DNA of 64,000 nt from Serinus canaria (GCF_022539315.1 NC_066342.1:10847402-10911401); one strand, 5' to 3'. Numbered from the stretch's first letter, positions 1 to 11,270 are shown. Notes: generated from the letters alone by a model not told the origin. Made by a program: numbers and translations.

Positions 1-596
1 TCTCCAGTGTGTTTCAGGCAGTGACACAAATTGTTACTTCATTGCCTTTGTTGGATTAGTTTTTTTGCTTGCTAAGGCAAGAAGCTTCTTTTTTTCTTTC
101 CCCACCTTTTTTTCCCTGGACTCCAGCAGAGATCCTTCAGCTGTTTCTTCTTTTGTTGTTTGGGGTTTTTTTTTTGTTTTTTCCCTTGAACTGTTTCTGG
201 CTTGTTTTTTTTTTTCTGGTCCAGGGAGCCTGTGGAGGGGGGGGGAAGCCCCAGCCATTCCAAAGCCTGGGAAAGACCGAGCCAGCAAAAGAAGGGACAC
301 TAAAACCCACCAGTTTTGACTGCTGCAAGGAAGACACTAACACTAGACAAGTTCCCATCTATTCTGCCTGAGTGTGAAACACAGGACTCCCTTAACACAA
401 GCGCCTCAGTATAAAGTATAGATTAATAAAAGTTGGGTGTTGGCTGCTGTGCTCAACCACAACCGCTTTTGCAAAACAAGAAGCCTAGCCCCAGCAGGGG
501 CTACAATGATAAACAAATAGTAGATGCTATGCCTAATGCTAACTGCTCTTGGAGAGAAACAAAACCAAGTGGACTAAGATGATAAGGGAAAGGAAT
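1..596. other. Non-coding left flank
   Basis: No recognisable gene. The first 230 bases carry long T runs, and bases 235-245 a G run. The open frames here are low-complexity (Phe/Leu-rich one way, Lys-rich the other) and overlap in several frames, so they are not credible genes. A polyadenylation-like AATAAA lies near 425. The right end (575-596) is purine-rich and abuts a possible LTR start at 597, so part of this may be the 3' end of an old retroelement. That is a weak inference. Confidence 0.5.
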
Positions 597-719
597 GTGA
601 GCTAATGAGTTTGGATAACTGCTTTTTCTGCAGGACAAGGGCTTAACCCATGAGGGCTAAGGGATAAGAAGGAAGATGCATGCTAACAGCCATTTTTATG
701 ATAAATAGAAGAACTGTCA
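597..719 (+). repeat. Possible LTR R, left part (split by provirus A1)
   Basis: A TGTGAGC start follows a purine-rich run (GGGAAAGGAA), as a U3 start follows a polypurine tract. The segment ends at the GTCA target of provirus A1. The sequence resumes at 45421, where a TATA-like TATAAATAAC (about 45690) and a poly(A)-like signal occur in LTR order. No second copy is in the window to define the ends, so LTR identity is tentative. Confidence 0.35.
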
Positions 720-1210
720 TGTGATAAATATATTACAGTGTTGGCTTTCACAATTGTTAGTGTGAATACTATATGTTTTATAATGTTGACTTCTGTAAAG
801 GAAGTTTTGCTAAAGTTTAGAGTTCTTTTAATGCAAATATTTTGTTGTTATGCCAATGTTGGTGAAGTGTTGTTCTAATGTTAACATTTAACCAATGAAG
901 GACTCAAAACCTGTTGAATGTATCAAAAAGTAACAAATGACTATGACTAGGACAGCTGCACATGCTCTAAAAAGGCGGGACAGAAGAGGAACTGTGTTAA
1001 AATGTTTGGATCAGTATAACCATTTGAATACATGTATTAGGCTGATGCAATACCCAAGGTATATAAAGGGTGTTACTGTGTTGACTGATGTGCCTCTGGC
1101 TGCGGCTAAGAACCCAGCATTGTTCCTTTTGCTTTATTGACATTGTCCCCTATTGTCCCTTATTAAATTTTCTTTAAATTTTAACTGAGGAGTGGGCTTT
1201 GTTTCTCACA
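720..1210 (+). repeat. A1 5' LTR
   Basis: 491 bp, TGTGATAAAT at the start and TTTCTCACA at the end. A TATA box (TATATAAAGG, about 1061) and a late AT-rich segment with ATTAAA (about 1164) mark U3 and R. It aligns along its full length with 44929-45416. It is followed at 1213 by a primer-binding site, which makes it the 5' copy. Confidence 0.92.
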
Positions 1211-1212
1211 AT

Positions 1213-1230
1213 TGGGATCTCATCCGGGAT
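1213..1230 (+). other. A1 primer-binding site
   Basis: TGGGATCTCATCCGGGAT lies two bases after the LTR end. It resembles the tRNA-Pro type primer site of gammaretroviruses, with three substitutions in the middle. Spacing and position fit; the exact tRNA is uncertain. Confidence 0.7.
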
Positions 1231-2246
1231 GGACGCCTCATCTCTGTGGCCCTAGGAGATTTCAAGCAAGAGGCGCGCCCCACCAACTTTGCCAGCTTGA
1301 TTGGCTTCTTCTGGCATCATCGGTGACTGCAGGCTGACACCCCATGGACAAGAAGGGACTCGTAAAGCAAAAGAAAGGGGGAAGGATAAAGGGTCCCTAA
1401 GAAACCACGGTAACTAGCCTACAATTCTTGTGCACAAAGACCCAGACAAGAAAAGGGACTGTAAGTACTGTGAGGGGGGCAGTGTACGGGGGATTGACTG
1501 GTGTGTGTGTGAGACGCAGACTGGACAGTCCAGATCTGTGAAGAAAGTCTGGGAGTCTTTCTAGCTGCAGTTCCGTATCTCTGCGAGGAGACCAGCCAGG
1601 GAAGAGACAAAGCGAAAGGCAAAGACTGAATGATCCCCAGGGGTATCTGAGACAGGGCTCCAGGGAGGGGTTAGACCCCTAATACAGAGACAGGAAAGAG
1701 AGAAATTTCCTAAGCAATCCCCCAGAAAATAGGAGATGAGAATGAGGGTCCCCAATCCCAAAAAGAGGATCAGATTGAGAGTTGGGGTCCATGAAGGCTA
1801 GGAAAATTCCTCCAGACAGGATGTGTGGAATTGAAGGCTAGGAAAATTCCTCCAGACAGGATGTGTGGAATTGAAGGCTAGGAAAATTCCTCCAGACAGG
1901 AAGTGGGGATTTGAAGGTTAGAAAAATACCCTAAGGATCCTACATCCAAGAGCATCTGGGGTTGGTTAATAACATTTGAGATACTGATCGTATGCCCTAA
2001 ATAAGAGCATTTTTACTTGATAACTTATACCTGTGGGTAAAGATTAACAAGTGATTTGAAAATAAAGGTACCTTATTGTTGTGTTGTCATTCCGTTATTA
2101 TAGTGGAGTGAATAAGAGAGATGTGATATGGACTCAGGGTGAGTGTGGGGCGAGTGTAAGGCCTTGTCGGCATTTCTGTGGCCCAGTCCTGGGAGCAGCC
2201 GGACAGAGGCAGAGCGAGTGACTGTGAGTGAATGAGTGTAGGTTAT
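1231..2246 (+). other. A1 5' leader
   Basis: About 1 kb between primer site and the point where provirus C1 is inserted (TSD GTTAT, 2242-2246); it resumes at 9467 and runs to the gag start at 9654. The first ~150 bases (CTAGGAGATTT, AAGAGGCGC) match the leader of A2 at 53840-53960. No long open frame is present. A 40-bp tandem repeat occupies 1791-1932. This is where packaging and splice-donor signals would lie, but I cannot place them. Confidence 0.7.
1791..1932 (+). repeat. 40-bp tandem repeat in A1 leader
   Basis: Three near-identical 40-bp units begin at 1791, 1831 and 1871; a fourth, degraded one begins at 1911. The core is GAAGGCTAGGAAAATTCC followed by TCCAGACAGG. The period is exactly 40. 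Confidence 0.93.
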
Positions 2247-3460
2247 TGTCCCAGGGTGTAGCAGACGCAGGGCCGGCTACGGCTTCGCCGGAGGGATGTT
2301 TAGAGATAGGTATTTGCTGAGTCATAGGAATTGTACCAGGAGTCCTCACTCTGGTCCTCCTTATATCTCTGTGACTCCATAGGCTAGTTTTCGTAACCCT
2401 TACAATTGGTCAGTTTTCAATCCTCCCTAACCCTACAAAAGAGGCTGTCTGGGCCCATTTTCTTTAGAAGAGCAGCTTCAAGACCCTTCGCCAGACCCTC
2501 AGAATAAACCATCGTGGAACACTCTTGGCAGCCTTCTCCTTTCTCATTTCGTCTGCCTTCCAGGAGCCACGGCCAGCCGCAGCCCCTACGAGCAAACTAA
2601 GAGCTGAAATCACAAAAGAGCTGACTTTCACTAAGAGCTGACAATCACTAAGCTTGCTAGGGGTCTTGGCTGCGCAGCAGTCTGGCCTAGGGCAGCCCAG
2701 CCTCCAGAGGGCTGAGGTGTTCGGCCTTGGGCCGCTTGCCTGGGGCGCTTACCCTGCGGGGAACCAGCTATCCGGCTAAGAAGCTAGCCCCTGTGGCTCC
2801 ATTTATTTTACACCGGGGTGACGTTACGATGCTTGTATCCCGAGTCGTTGGTTCTGTTTGTGCTGGATATTATGTTCTGTGCCTTCAAGACTGGCTCTGA
2901 AAATCGAAGTTTTGTTTTTTTATCGGCCTGCACACTCCGCCACAGTTGGTGGGACACAGAGACGGGGCAACAACTTAGTGCTGCTTTTGCTTTTTGCTCT
3001 TGCTTTCGCTTTGCTCTTGCTCCTGCTTTGGTCTTGCTTTTGCTTTTTCTCGTTAGTTAGCTTAGCTAGGCAGTCCAAATTTTCCCTGGACTGTTTTTCT
3101 TTCCCTTTTCTTGGAACCATTCGAACATGCTCCGGACTGGGACCTGGGAAACGCCAAGAGTTTGCACTTTGTGGCCTGCAGCAGCCATTCCCAGCGCTGG
3201 AGTGACCGATAACAGAGCAATCACTCCCAGGAGAGACTTTCTGAATTTGTCATCTTTTTCAGAGTGGTGAAAGAGTGGTGTCATCCGGTATTGTTCATTC
3301 TGTGTGCTGGGGGGTGCTTTGCCTGTTAAATATACAGGTTCTTTCCATGTCTCTCCAAGGAATCCTTCCTGAACCAGTTGTGGGGAGGGGGCGTGTGGGT
3401 TTGCTTTCTGGAGGGGCCCCCTTTGGAGGTTTTCTCCCAAATTTGCCCTAAACCAGGACA
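2247..3460 (+). repeat. C1 5' LTR (split by LTR B)
   Basis: The first 10 bases (TGTCCCAGGG) lie left of LTR B and the rest from 2813 to 3460, ending AACCAGGACA. It aligns with the 3' LTR at 8883-9461. The U3 part carries a CTTGCT/GCTTTCGCT-rich stretch (2985-3050) shared by all family C LTRs here. Confidence 0.9.
2257..2812 (+). repeat. Solo LTR B, copy 1
   Basis: 556 bp, TGTAGCAGAC to TTTTACA, inserted 10 bases into the C1 5' LTR. The flanks CCAGGG (2251-2256) and CCGGGG (2813-2818) are a 6-bp TSD with one mismatch. It contains an AATAAA (about 2503) and aligns with 29627-30191 and, inverted, with 48250-48783. No internal retroviral sequence remains, as expected for a solo LTR. Confidence 0.9.
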
Positions 3461-3466
3461 AAATTT

Positions 3467-3486
3467 TGGTGCCCAATGCGTGGGGC
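3467..3486 (+). other. C1 primer-binding site
   Basis: TGGTGCCCAATGCGTGGGGC begins six bases after the LTR. It resembles the tRNA-Lys(1,2) primer site with small changes. The inverted C2 copy has a matching site at 32747-32764, supporting the call. Confidence 0.72.
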
Positions 3487-3979
3487 TCAAGAGAGTCGAA
3501 AAAACCCTGTTTTGAGTGCATTTTGGTTGCCATTACTCTGTGTTGATATAAAGCAGTTAATAGCCATGTTTTTTGAATTCATGTTTCTTGGGGTGAAGGC
3601 TTGCATGCATTTCTGGTCCCTAGGTTATTTTGAGATATTAATACCTCTATGGTCTCAAGGTTTATTTTCTTATCCAGAAATAGCTCTAGTATTGTCCCTA
3701 ATACATACTTTTTACAGCAGAGGAGCAGTGACCAGAATTGCTATCCTGCTGGGCTTGATGGTAATGACTTGTAAGAAGTTTATAAACATGCTGGGGTCTG
3801 CTCCAGGTATGATTGGTTCATGGCTATGGTTATGCACCCATTTTGTTAGAGAAGGAGCAGGGGATGAGGCTTTTCAGCCTTTGCTTTCCTTTTTCTCCTC
3901 TGAATCTGTTACATCCCTATTGGAGAATGTTCAGTTTCCCTTGAATGTTAAAGAGACCATCTGGTATTTAATCTGGTAA
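3476..3979 (+). CDS. Hydrophobic leader protein of family C (unrecognised)
   Basis: A 167-codon open frame between primer-binding site and gag. I do not recognise it. It is strongly hydrophobic, with three to four candidate membrane segments (about residues 14-40, 43-62, 66-80 and 87-103) separated by short polar stretches, and a less hydrophobic Ser/Glu-containing tail. The same frame is found, inverted and with a frameshift, in element C2 (32117-32834). Shared landmarks include an IKQ motif, a WSLG-FE block, FSYP and GAGDEAFQP. The TAA stop overlaps a splice-donor-like GGTAAGC; the gag start follows 33 bases later. The start codon is uncertain because the first ATG overlaps the primer site. 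It could be a leader protein, an upstream regulatory frame, or chance openness. Confidence 0.5.
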   Translation: MRGAQESRKNPVLSAFWLPLLCVDIKQLIAMFFEFMFLGVKACMHFWSLGYFEILIPLWSQGLFSYPEIALVLSLIHTFYSRGAVTRIAILLGLMVMTCKKFINMLGSAPGMIGSWLWLCTHFVREGAGDEAFQPLLSFFSSESVTSLLENVQFPLNVKETIWYLIW

Positions 3980-4011
3980 GCTTCCTTTATACAGTCTGCA
4001 GCTTCTTTAGA

Positions 4012-5600
4012 ATGAGGGCTGAGATTTCTAGACGGGCTGATGAGACCCCTGACCCAGGAGAAGACCCAGGAGTGGAAAATCCTGAGTGGTATGGGAAATG
4101 GAAAGATATGGGCCAAATCCTGAAGAAATTCTCTGACCCTATAGTCTGGGACTCTCCCCATGAACAAATTCAGAACCTAGCTGAGGTGGGGAAATACCTG
4201 AAAGAAAAGTACCATGATGACCCTAAGGAGAAAAAGATCATTGCAGTAAGCTGGGCCCTGGCATATGCTTATCACACTCTTCAAGATATTGTAGGGCAGC
4301 ACTCAGAGGAAGGGGGGCAGGGAGATAAATCAGCAGCTATCCCAGTAACGCTACAGCCAACACCCCAGGCTCAAAGCCAGCAGCTAAACCAGATAGTGAG
4401 CCTAAGCCAGCAGCTAAACCAGACAATAAGCCTCAACCAATGGCCATTGCTACTAGCACTAGAAGCGGAAAGTGCATAGGCAAGACCGATCGACCAGTAG
4501 ATGATGATGATGATGATGACAATGATGGTGATGATGCAGGAGAAGGACCCTCAGCGCTTCCTGACATAAAATCAGGAGTCAAAGCAAAAGGCACAAGATC
4601 AGAAGTCAGTACTGAGTCCTTTTCCCTGAAGGACCTTCATGGCCTAAGGAAGGATTACACTCAACGACCTGATGAATCTATAATTAGTTAATTTGTCCAT
4701 CTTGGGGATGCTGCAAGCGAGGCTACAATTTTGGATGATAGTGAAGCAAGGCATTTGGGATGCCTGTCACACGATCCCGTCCTCGACCAAGGAATGATAT
4801 GGGGGGCTAACCCTCAGAGCCCCAGAGTACGGGTCCTGGAAAGTTTAGCACAAAGATACCTGTGTGCAGATGATCTCTATATGCAGCAAACCCAGTGGAA
4901 GACCATAGAACAAGGTATCCAATGCCTGAGAGAAATGGCAGTGGCAGAGATTATCTTCTCAGATGGCATAACAACTAGGAATCCAGACTTGGTACATTGT
5001 ATGTCTATGATGTGGGGAAACTTGCACAACTTGGGCCACAGGAATATGCTTCTGCTTTAGCCATAATGAAGCGGGATGAGAGGGATGAGACCGTGCTTGA
5101 TGTGGCGAAGAAGCTCCAAGCATATGCAGATGCTGTACATGGCCCAACACATGCCAGAATCACAGCGGTGTAAACACGTCTGCAGAAATTAGAGGACAAG
5201 ATAGAGGAGAATCATAAGAAACTCAGGGAGGAGATTAAAAAGGACCTTTTCCAAATCTCAGCAGTACAGATCAGAGGTGGTAGTGCCCAACGCAGACATT
5301 CCCCAGATGGAGAGAGAAGGTACACCCCAGGAGGTGAGCTGTGGTTCTTCCTGCGTGATTGAGGAGAAAACATGAGGAGATGGGATGGAAAATTTACTGC
5401 TGCTCTGGCACAACAGGTGTGTGAATTAAAGGAAGGCAAGGCTCAGAGAGGGAGTTCCACCAAAAGGAAAGCAGCTCCAGTTGCCTGTAGCTGAACTGCC
5501 AGGTATGATGATGATGATGACATGTCCGATCCTCTTGAAGGAACTTCCAAGATGTATGTCCAAGGAGAGAAGGATAACCAGGCTTAGAGGGGCCCTGCCT
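4012..5600 (+). pseudogene. gag: Family C gag (broken)
   Basis: Structural polyprotein of provirus C1. The first open stretch (4012-4479) is charged and ends in a repetitive Gln/Ser/Asn-rich segment. A shifted frame (4440-4691) carries an Asp run encoded by a GAT repeat and a capsid-like start (DLHGLRKDY). It stops at 4690 and continues to 5060 (ARHLGCLSHDP, LYMQQTQWK), then decays with further stops. A Lys/Glu-rich, probably coiled-coil stretch lies near 5180-5240, and a second GAT repeat at 5504-5520. I see no clear zinc knuckle. Assignment as gag rests on position, order and the matching inverted copy in C2 (31745-32020), not on a diagnostic motif. Confidence 0.65.
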
Positions 5601-5610
5601 CTAGCCTGGC

Positions 5611-8590
5611 GTGGCAGGGGGATCACAGGATTTTACTTTGGTGGAAGCTGATGTGAGTCTGACTGGAAATGAGTGGAAGAAACACCCTATTGCGACTGGC
5701 CCAGAGGCCCCATGTGTTTTGGGCATAGATTACCTCCAAAGTGGGTATTTCAAAGACCCAAAAGGACTCAGGTGGGCATTTGGGATAGCAGCTGTAGTGA
5801 CAGAGGGCATCCAGCAACTGAGCACCTTGCCTGGACTTTCCAAGAATCCATCTACCGTAGGACTTCTGAAGGGGGAAGACCAACAGGTACCAATTGCCAC
5901 TTCCACAATGCATCGCTGACAGTATAGAACAACTCAAGATGCTGTGATTCCCATGCATAAGATGATCTGAGAGCTGGAGAGCCAAGGGGTGGTCAGCAAA
6001 ACCCACTTACCCTTCAACAGCCCCATTTGACCTGTGTGTAAATCTGAAGGAGAATGGAGATTGACTGTGGACTACCGTGCACTGAATGAAGTGACTCCAC
6101 CACTGAGCGCTGCTGTGCCAGACATATTAGAGCTCCAGTACGAGCTAGAGTCCAAGGCAGCGAAGTGGTATGCCACTATTGACATTGCCAATGCATTTTT
6201 CTCCATTCCTCTGGTAGCAGAATGCAGGCCTCAGTTTGCTTTCACATGGAGGGCAGTGCAGTATACCTGGAACTGACTGCCCCAGGGGTGGAAGCACAGT
6301 CCCACCATCTGCCATGGACTGATCCAGACTGCACTGGAAAAGGGTGAGGCTCCAGAACACCTCCAGTATATTGATGACATCATTGTGTGTGGGAACACAG
6401 CAGCAGACGTATTTGAGAAAGGAGAGAAAATCATCCAAATCCTCCTGGGAGCTGGTTATGCCATCAAAAAGAGCAAAGTTAGGGGACCAGCCCGTGAGAT
6501 TCAGTTCCTAGGAGTAAATTGGCAAGATGGACGGCGTCAGATTCCTACGGATGTCATCAGCAAGATCACAGCTATGTCTCCACCAACCAATAAGGAAATG
6601 CAAGCTTTCCTTGGTGCCATAGGTTTTTGGAGAATGCATATTACTGAGTACAGTCAGATCGTGAGCCCTCTTTACCTGGTCACCCGCAAGAAGAACGATT
6701 TCCACTGGGGCCCTGAGCAGCATCAAGCTTTTGCCCAGATCAAGCAGGAGATTGCTAATGCAGTAGCCCTTAGCCCAGTCAGGACAGGACCGGAGGTGAA
6801 GAACATGCTGTACTCTGCAGCCGGGAGCCATGGTTTGTCCTGGAGCCTTTGGCAGAAGGTGCCTGGGGAGACTCTGTGTCAACCACTAGGATTTTGGGGT
6901 CGAAGCTACAGAGGGTCTGAAGCTAACTACACCCCAATAGAGAAAGAAATCTTGGCTGCCTATGAAGGAGTCGAAGCTGCCTCAGAGGTTATTGGTACAG
7001 AAGTGCAAGTCCTCCTGGCACCCTGGCAACTGGTGCTGGGGTGGATGTTTACAGGAAAGGTTCCCTCTACCCACCACGCCATTGATGCCACATGGAGCCA
7101 ATGAATTGCTTTTATCACACAGCGCACCCATATTGGTAAACTGAATCGCCCTGGGATTTTGGAAGTAATTACAAATTGACCCGAAGGTGAAAATTTTGGT
7201 GTCACAGATGAAGAACAAGAACCAGTGACACAGGCTGAAGAAGCTCCACCATATAACCAACTGCCACCAGAGGAAACACGCTATGCACTTTTCACTGACA
7301 GTTCCTGTTGCATCGTAGGGATGAATCAGTAGTGGAAAGCAGCTGTATGGAGCCCCACACAACAGGTCACAAAGGCCACTGAAGGAGAAGGTGGATCAAG
7401 CCAACTTGCAGAACTCAAAGCTACTCAACTGGCCCTGGACATTGCAGAAAGGGAGAAGTGGCCAAAGCTCTACCTTTACACTGATTCATGGATGGTAGCC
7501 AACGCTCTGTGGGGATGGCTGGAGAGGTGGAAAGAGGGTAACTGGCAGCGTTGAGGAAAACCAATTTGGGCTGCTGATGAGTGTAAAGACATCTCTACCA
7601 GGGTAGGGAGGCTATCTGTGAAAGTCTGCCATGTAGATGCCCATGTCCCCAAGAGTAGAGCTAATGAGGAGCACCAAAACAATGAGCAGGTAGACCAGGC
7701 TGCAAAGATAAGGGTGTCAAATATTGACCTAGATTGAGAACACAAGGGTAGAGATGCCACCTATAAGTGGGCAAGAGACCGAGGGGTGGATTTAACCTTG
7801 GACAGTATTTCGCAGGTTATCCATGACTGTGAGACGTGCTGCCATCAAACAGGCCAAGCAAGTGCTGCCCCTATGGTATGGTGGGTGGTGGTCCAAGTAC
7901 AAATATGGAGCGGTCTGGCAGATTGACTACATCACACTGCCCCAGACATGCCAAGGCAAGCGCTACCTGCTCACAATGGTAGAAGCCACCACAGAATGGT
8001 TGGAAGCCTAGCCTGTGTCTCATGCTACTGCCCGTAACACCATCCTGGGCCTTGAAAAGCAAGTCCTGTGGAGACATGGCACCCCTGAGAGGATTGAGTC
8101 AGACAATGGGACTCATTTCAAGAACAGCCTTATCAACACCTGGGCTAGGGAGCATGGCATTGAGTGGGTGTACCATATCCCCTACCATGCACCAGCTGCA
8201 GGCAAAGTGGAGAGGTACAATGGACTACTAAAAACCCCGTTGAAAGCCTTGGGTGGGGGATCTTTCAAAAATTGGGAGCAGCATTTCGCAAAGGCCACCT
8301 GGTTAGTTAACACCTGAGGTTCCACCAACCGAGCAGGTCCTGCCCAGTCTGAGTCCCTGAATATAATAGATGGAGGTAAAATCCCAGTGGTACATGTCAG
8401 AGGTTTGTTAGGGAAGACCGTGTGGATCAATTCTGCCTCGAGTACAGACAAACCCATCCGTGGGGTTGTCTTTGCTCAGGGACCAGGTTGCACATGGTGT
8501 ATAATGCAAAGAGATGGAGCAACAGGATGTGTACCTCAGGTAGATCTGATTGTGGGGTGAGAATGATATGCAAATATCACTGTTTGTTGG
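5611..8590 (+). pseudogene. pol: Family C pol: RT, RNase H, integrase (broken)
   Basis: Reverse transcriptase, RNase H and integrase of provirus C1. RT blocks follow in order: VDYRALNEVTPP (6067), ATIDIANAFFSIP (6172), LPQGWKHSPTICHG (6277) and the catalytic YIDD (6368). RNase H shows YALFTD (about 7280) and YTDSW (7481). Integrase has the D,DX35E triad: IDY (about 7921), SDNGTHF (8100) and GKVERYN (8200), with exactly 35 residues between the last two acids. Stops interrupt RT (5920, 5970, 6030, 6274), the RT/RNase H link (7102) and integrase (8009, 8315), and a frameshift lies near 7830. The core motifs survive but the polyprotein cannot be translated. Homologous RNase H sequence lies inverted at 46160-46905. 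Confidence 0.9.
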
Positions 8591-8865
8591 ATGTTATTGC
8601 CATTGACTGTACATTAAACCACCCAGACAGGAGATAGAAGGAAATGTGTAAGTGTTGAAGGTCTGAGCATGTGAAAGATGGAGTTTTGAGTGAGTAAAAT
8701 GAAAGTGGGGAATCCTGCAGCTCTGTAGTATGGGGCTTGGATTCAGTGGTTCGGTGTGGGGACGCGACGAGGGCGTGATGGGTATTGCTTGTAATTTTTG
8801 GGTGGAACAGATGGAAGTTTTAACATGAATAAAATGCATGATGTTTGGTCGTATGTTGACGATAT

Positions 8866-8882
8866 GGGGATAAGGGGTGGAA
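8866..8882 (+). other. C1 polypurine tract
   Basis: GGGGATAAGGGGTGGAA directly precedes the 3' LTR at 8883, the position where plus-strand priming begins. Confidence 0.8.
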
Positions 8883-9461
8883 TGTCCTTGGGTGATATTA
8901 TGATGCGTGTATCCCCAATCATCTGTTCTGTTTATGCTGGATATTATGTTCTGTGCCTTCAAGACTGCCTCTGAAAATCGAAGTTTTGTTTTTTTATCGG
9001 CCCGCGCACTCCCCCACAATCAGCGGGACACAGAGACGGGGCAGTACTTAGTGCTGCTTTTACTTTTTGTTCTTGCTTTCGCTTTGCTCTTGCTCCTGCT
9101 TTTGGCTTTTCTCGTTAGTTAGCTTAGCTAGGCAGTCCAAATTTTCCCTGGACTGTTTTTCCTTTCCCTTTTCTTGGAACCATTGGATCCTGCTGCTGAC
9201 TGGGACCGATAACAGAGTGGCCACTCTCAGGAGAGACTTTCTGAATTTTTCATCTTTTTCAGAGCGGTGAAAGAGTTTAGTCATGTGGTATTGTTCATTC
9301 TGTGTGCTGCGAGGTGCTTTGCCTGTTAAATAAACAGATTCTTTCCACTTCTCTCCAAGGGATCCTTCCCGAACCGGCTGGGGGGAGGGGCCTTGTGGGT
9401 TTGCTTTCTGGAGGGGCCCCCTTTTCGAGGTTTTCTCCCAAATTTGCCCTAAACAGGGACA
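8883..9461 (+). repeat. C1 3' LTR
   Basis: 579 bp, TGTCCTTGGG to AACAGGGACA, preceded by a polypurine tract and followed by the GTTAT duplication. It aligns with the 5' LTR apart from short indels. Confidence 0.92.
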
Positions 9462-9653
9462 GTTATGTCAACTGTTGATTTGGAGTTCAGCCTTGTTGTC
9501 TGAAGGGTGGTGGATTGAGTGTCTAGAGAGGCGAGATTTTTTGTACTTAATGTGGGAAGCAGCTGTGGGGAGTGGATGGTGCCAAAGCTGCTGGAGGAAT
9601 GAATTAGAGCAAAGGAATAGGGATCAGGGACGAGCAGGTCAGGTCCCAGGAAG

Positions 9654-11270
9654 ATGGGACAAGGAACAAGTAAGTCAGGTCCGAGGTAGAAGGGAAGGAA
9701 AAGTGCACCAGCAGGCATACCCCAGGACAGTCCCCTAGGAATTAAGTTAGCTAACTGGGATAGTAATCCATGTACTAAAGGAAAAGATAAAGTCAAAATG
9801 ATTCGATATTGCATGATAGAGTGGACAAAAAAGGAAATAAGATCCGATCATGTCTATTGGCCTGGGTATGGGTCTTTTGAGCATTGCATTAGTCAAGCTC
9901 TAAACATATTTGTAAATGCAAAAGAACCTTTCGATCCTGAGGAAAATGAATATGCCTCCTGATGGACAGAAATTTGGCCCCAGGGGTAAATGTTTTTAAG
10001 GTATCAGAAGCCTTATAGCAAGCTGAAGAAAAGAAGGAAAAGAGGTGGGAACTGCTAGATGCATTACCCCTCTGTACCCTCCCACTTCTCCAGTGACCCT
10101 TGCTGCTCAAGTGGCCCCTGCTGCTTCACCGGCTCCCCCTCCCACCAGTGGGGGACCATACCAAAACACTAGGGGAAGTTCAGTAAAAACTTGAGGGCTG
10201 CTCGATAAGTCTTCCCCTGCCACCACCCCACCGCAAGGGAAACAGGTCTTTCCCAAGGTCATGATAGCTGAGAAACAGAAAGGCTGGTCTGATTTAGAAA
10301 GAGATCAAGAAGTGGGCTTATTTCCTTTGAGGGAAAGTGCCTATGGAAGGGGCTCAAGGGGGGATAGGATTTGTGAATGCTCCTTTGACCTCTTCAGAAG
10401 GGAAATTAAAGGATTATTAGAAGATCCCATAGGTTTAGGTTAACAATTAGACCAATTTTTAGGCCCCAACATTTTTGCTTGGGTAGAAATGCAGTCAATA
10501 ATGGGCATAATGTTTTCCCAAGAGGAGAGGCAGATGACTAGGGCTGCCAGAATGATAATTTTGGAAAGAGAAAATCATCACAGCCCACCAGGGGACCATA
10601 AAATGCCAATAGCATCTCCTAATTGGAGTCACAATGATGCAGCAGGACGAGGAAATATGAATGATTATCACAATCAGATAATCAAAGGGATAAAAGAGGC
10701 AGCACCCTGAGGGCAAAATGTTAGCAAAGCTTTTGATGGGCAGCAAGGAAAGGAAGAAACTCCAACTGAATGGCTAGAGAGGTTCTAGAAAAACATGCAC
10801 CAGTACTCCAGGACAGACCGCGATAGTATAGCCGAACAAGCCCTTTTAAGGGTTAACTTTGCCACCCATGCCTGGCCAAGTATTAGGAAAAAATTGGAAA
10901 ACATTGAGGAATGGCAAGATAAGGGGTTAAACAAATTATTGAAAGAAGCCCAAAAAGCTTATGTACTGAGGGATGAAGAAAAAGCCAAGGCAAAAGCTAA
11001 AATTATGGTAGCCACCATGCCAGAAAGTAACCCCTCAAGGAATCTGCAGCTCCCAAGTACTATTCCTGGATATTCAGATTCCAGAGATAAGGAAAGGGGA
11101 GGAAACAGGACCCCTGTATGATCAAGGTCTCAGGAGCAAACTAGAAATGTCTGTTTCTATTATGGAGAAGAGAGACACTATAAGAGATATTGACCTTGAC
11201 GGAACAAGGATCTGAAAGTATTCCAAGAGGGACATTCAGGAGAGTTTGCAGACTAGGGATGTCCAGGGCT
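9654..11270 (+). pseudogene. gag: A1 gag (gammaretrovirus-like, broken)
   Basis: Matrix, capsid and nucleocapsid of provirus A1. The start codon at 9654 is followed by Gly (MGQGTS), fitting a myristoylated matrix protein. A matrix segment (IEWTKKEIRSDHVYWPG) is shared with A2 at 56900. Capsid runs from about 10261 to 11000 with stops at 10441, 10708 and 10788. Blocks include EDPIGL, SQEERQMTRAA and EETPTEWLERF, then a Lys/Glu-rich tail. The nucleocapsid zinc knuckle (11149-11195) has lost cysteine: the second is Tyr, and a stop follows near the end. A2 carries the best alternative copy (56569-58620). Confidence 0.88.

Larger units (their letters stand above)
2247..9461 (+). mobile_element. 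Provirus C1, complete ends, no env
   Basis: Both ends carry family C LTRs (TGTCC at the start, GGGACA or AGGACA at the end). GTTAT is duplicated outside them (2242-2246 and 9462-9466), giving a 5-bp TSD. Internal order is primer-binding site (3467), hydrophobic leader frame, gag, RT, RNase H, integrase and polypurine tract. There is no env frame between integrase and the 3' LTR. It is inserted in the A1 leader, so it is younger than A1. Its 5' LTR later received solo LTR B. Confidence 0.9.

Noticed and set aside
34..371. Overlapping open frames on both strands at the left edge
   Set aside because: They coincide with poly-T and G runs, give Phe-rich or Lys-rich low-complexity proteins and overlap in five frames.
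1419..1761. - strand frames in the A1 leader
   Set aside because: Short, no motif, and in the non-coding leader of the provirus.
1791..1932. CRISPR-like array
   Set aside because: The 40-bp units are contiguous with no spacers, in a retroviral leader of a vertebrate genome.
2818..3205. Leu/Phe-rich frames inside the C1 5' LTR
   Set aside because: They come from the CTTGCT/GCTTTC-rich U3 repeat that all family C LTRs carry; not conserved as a frame.
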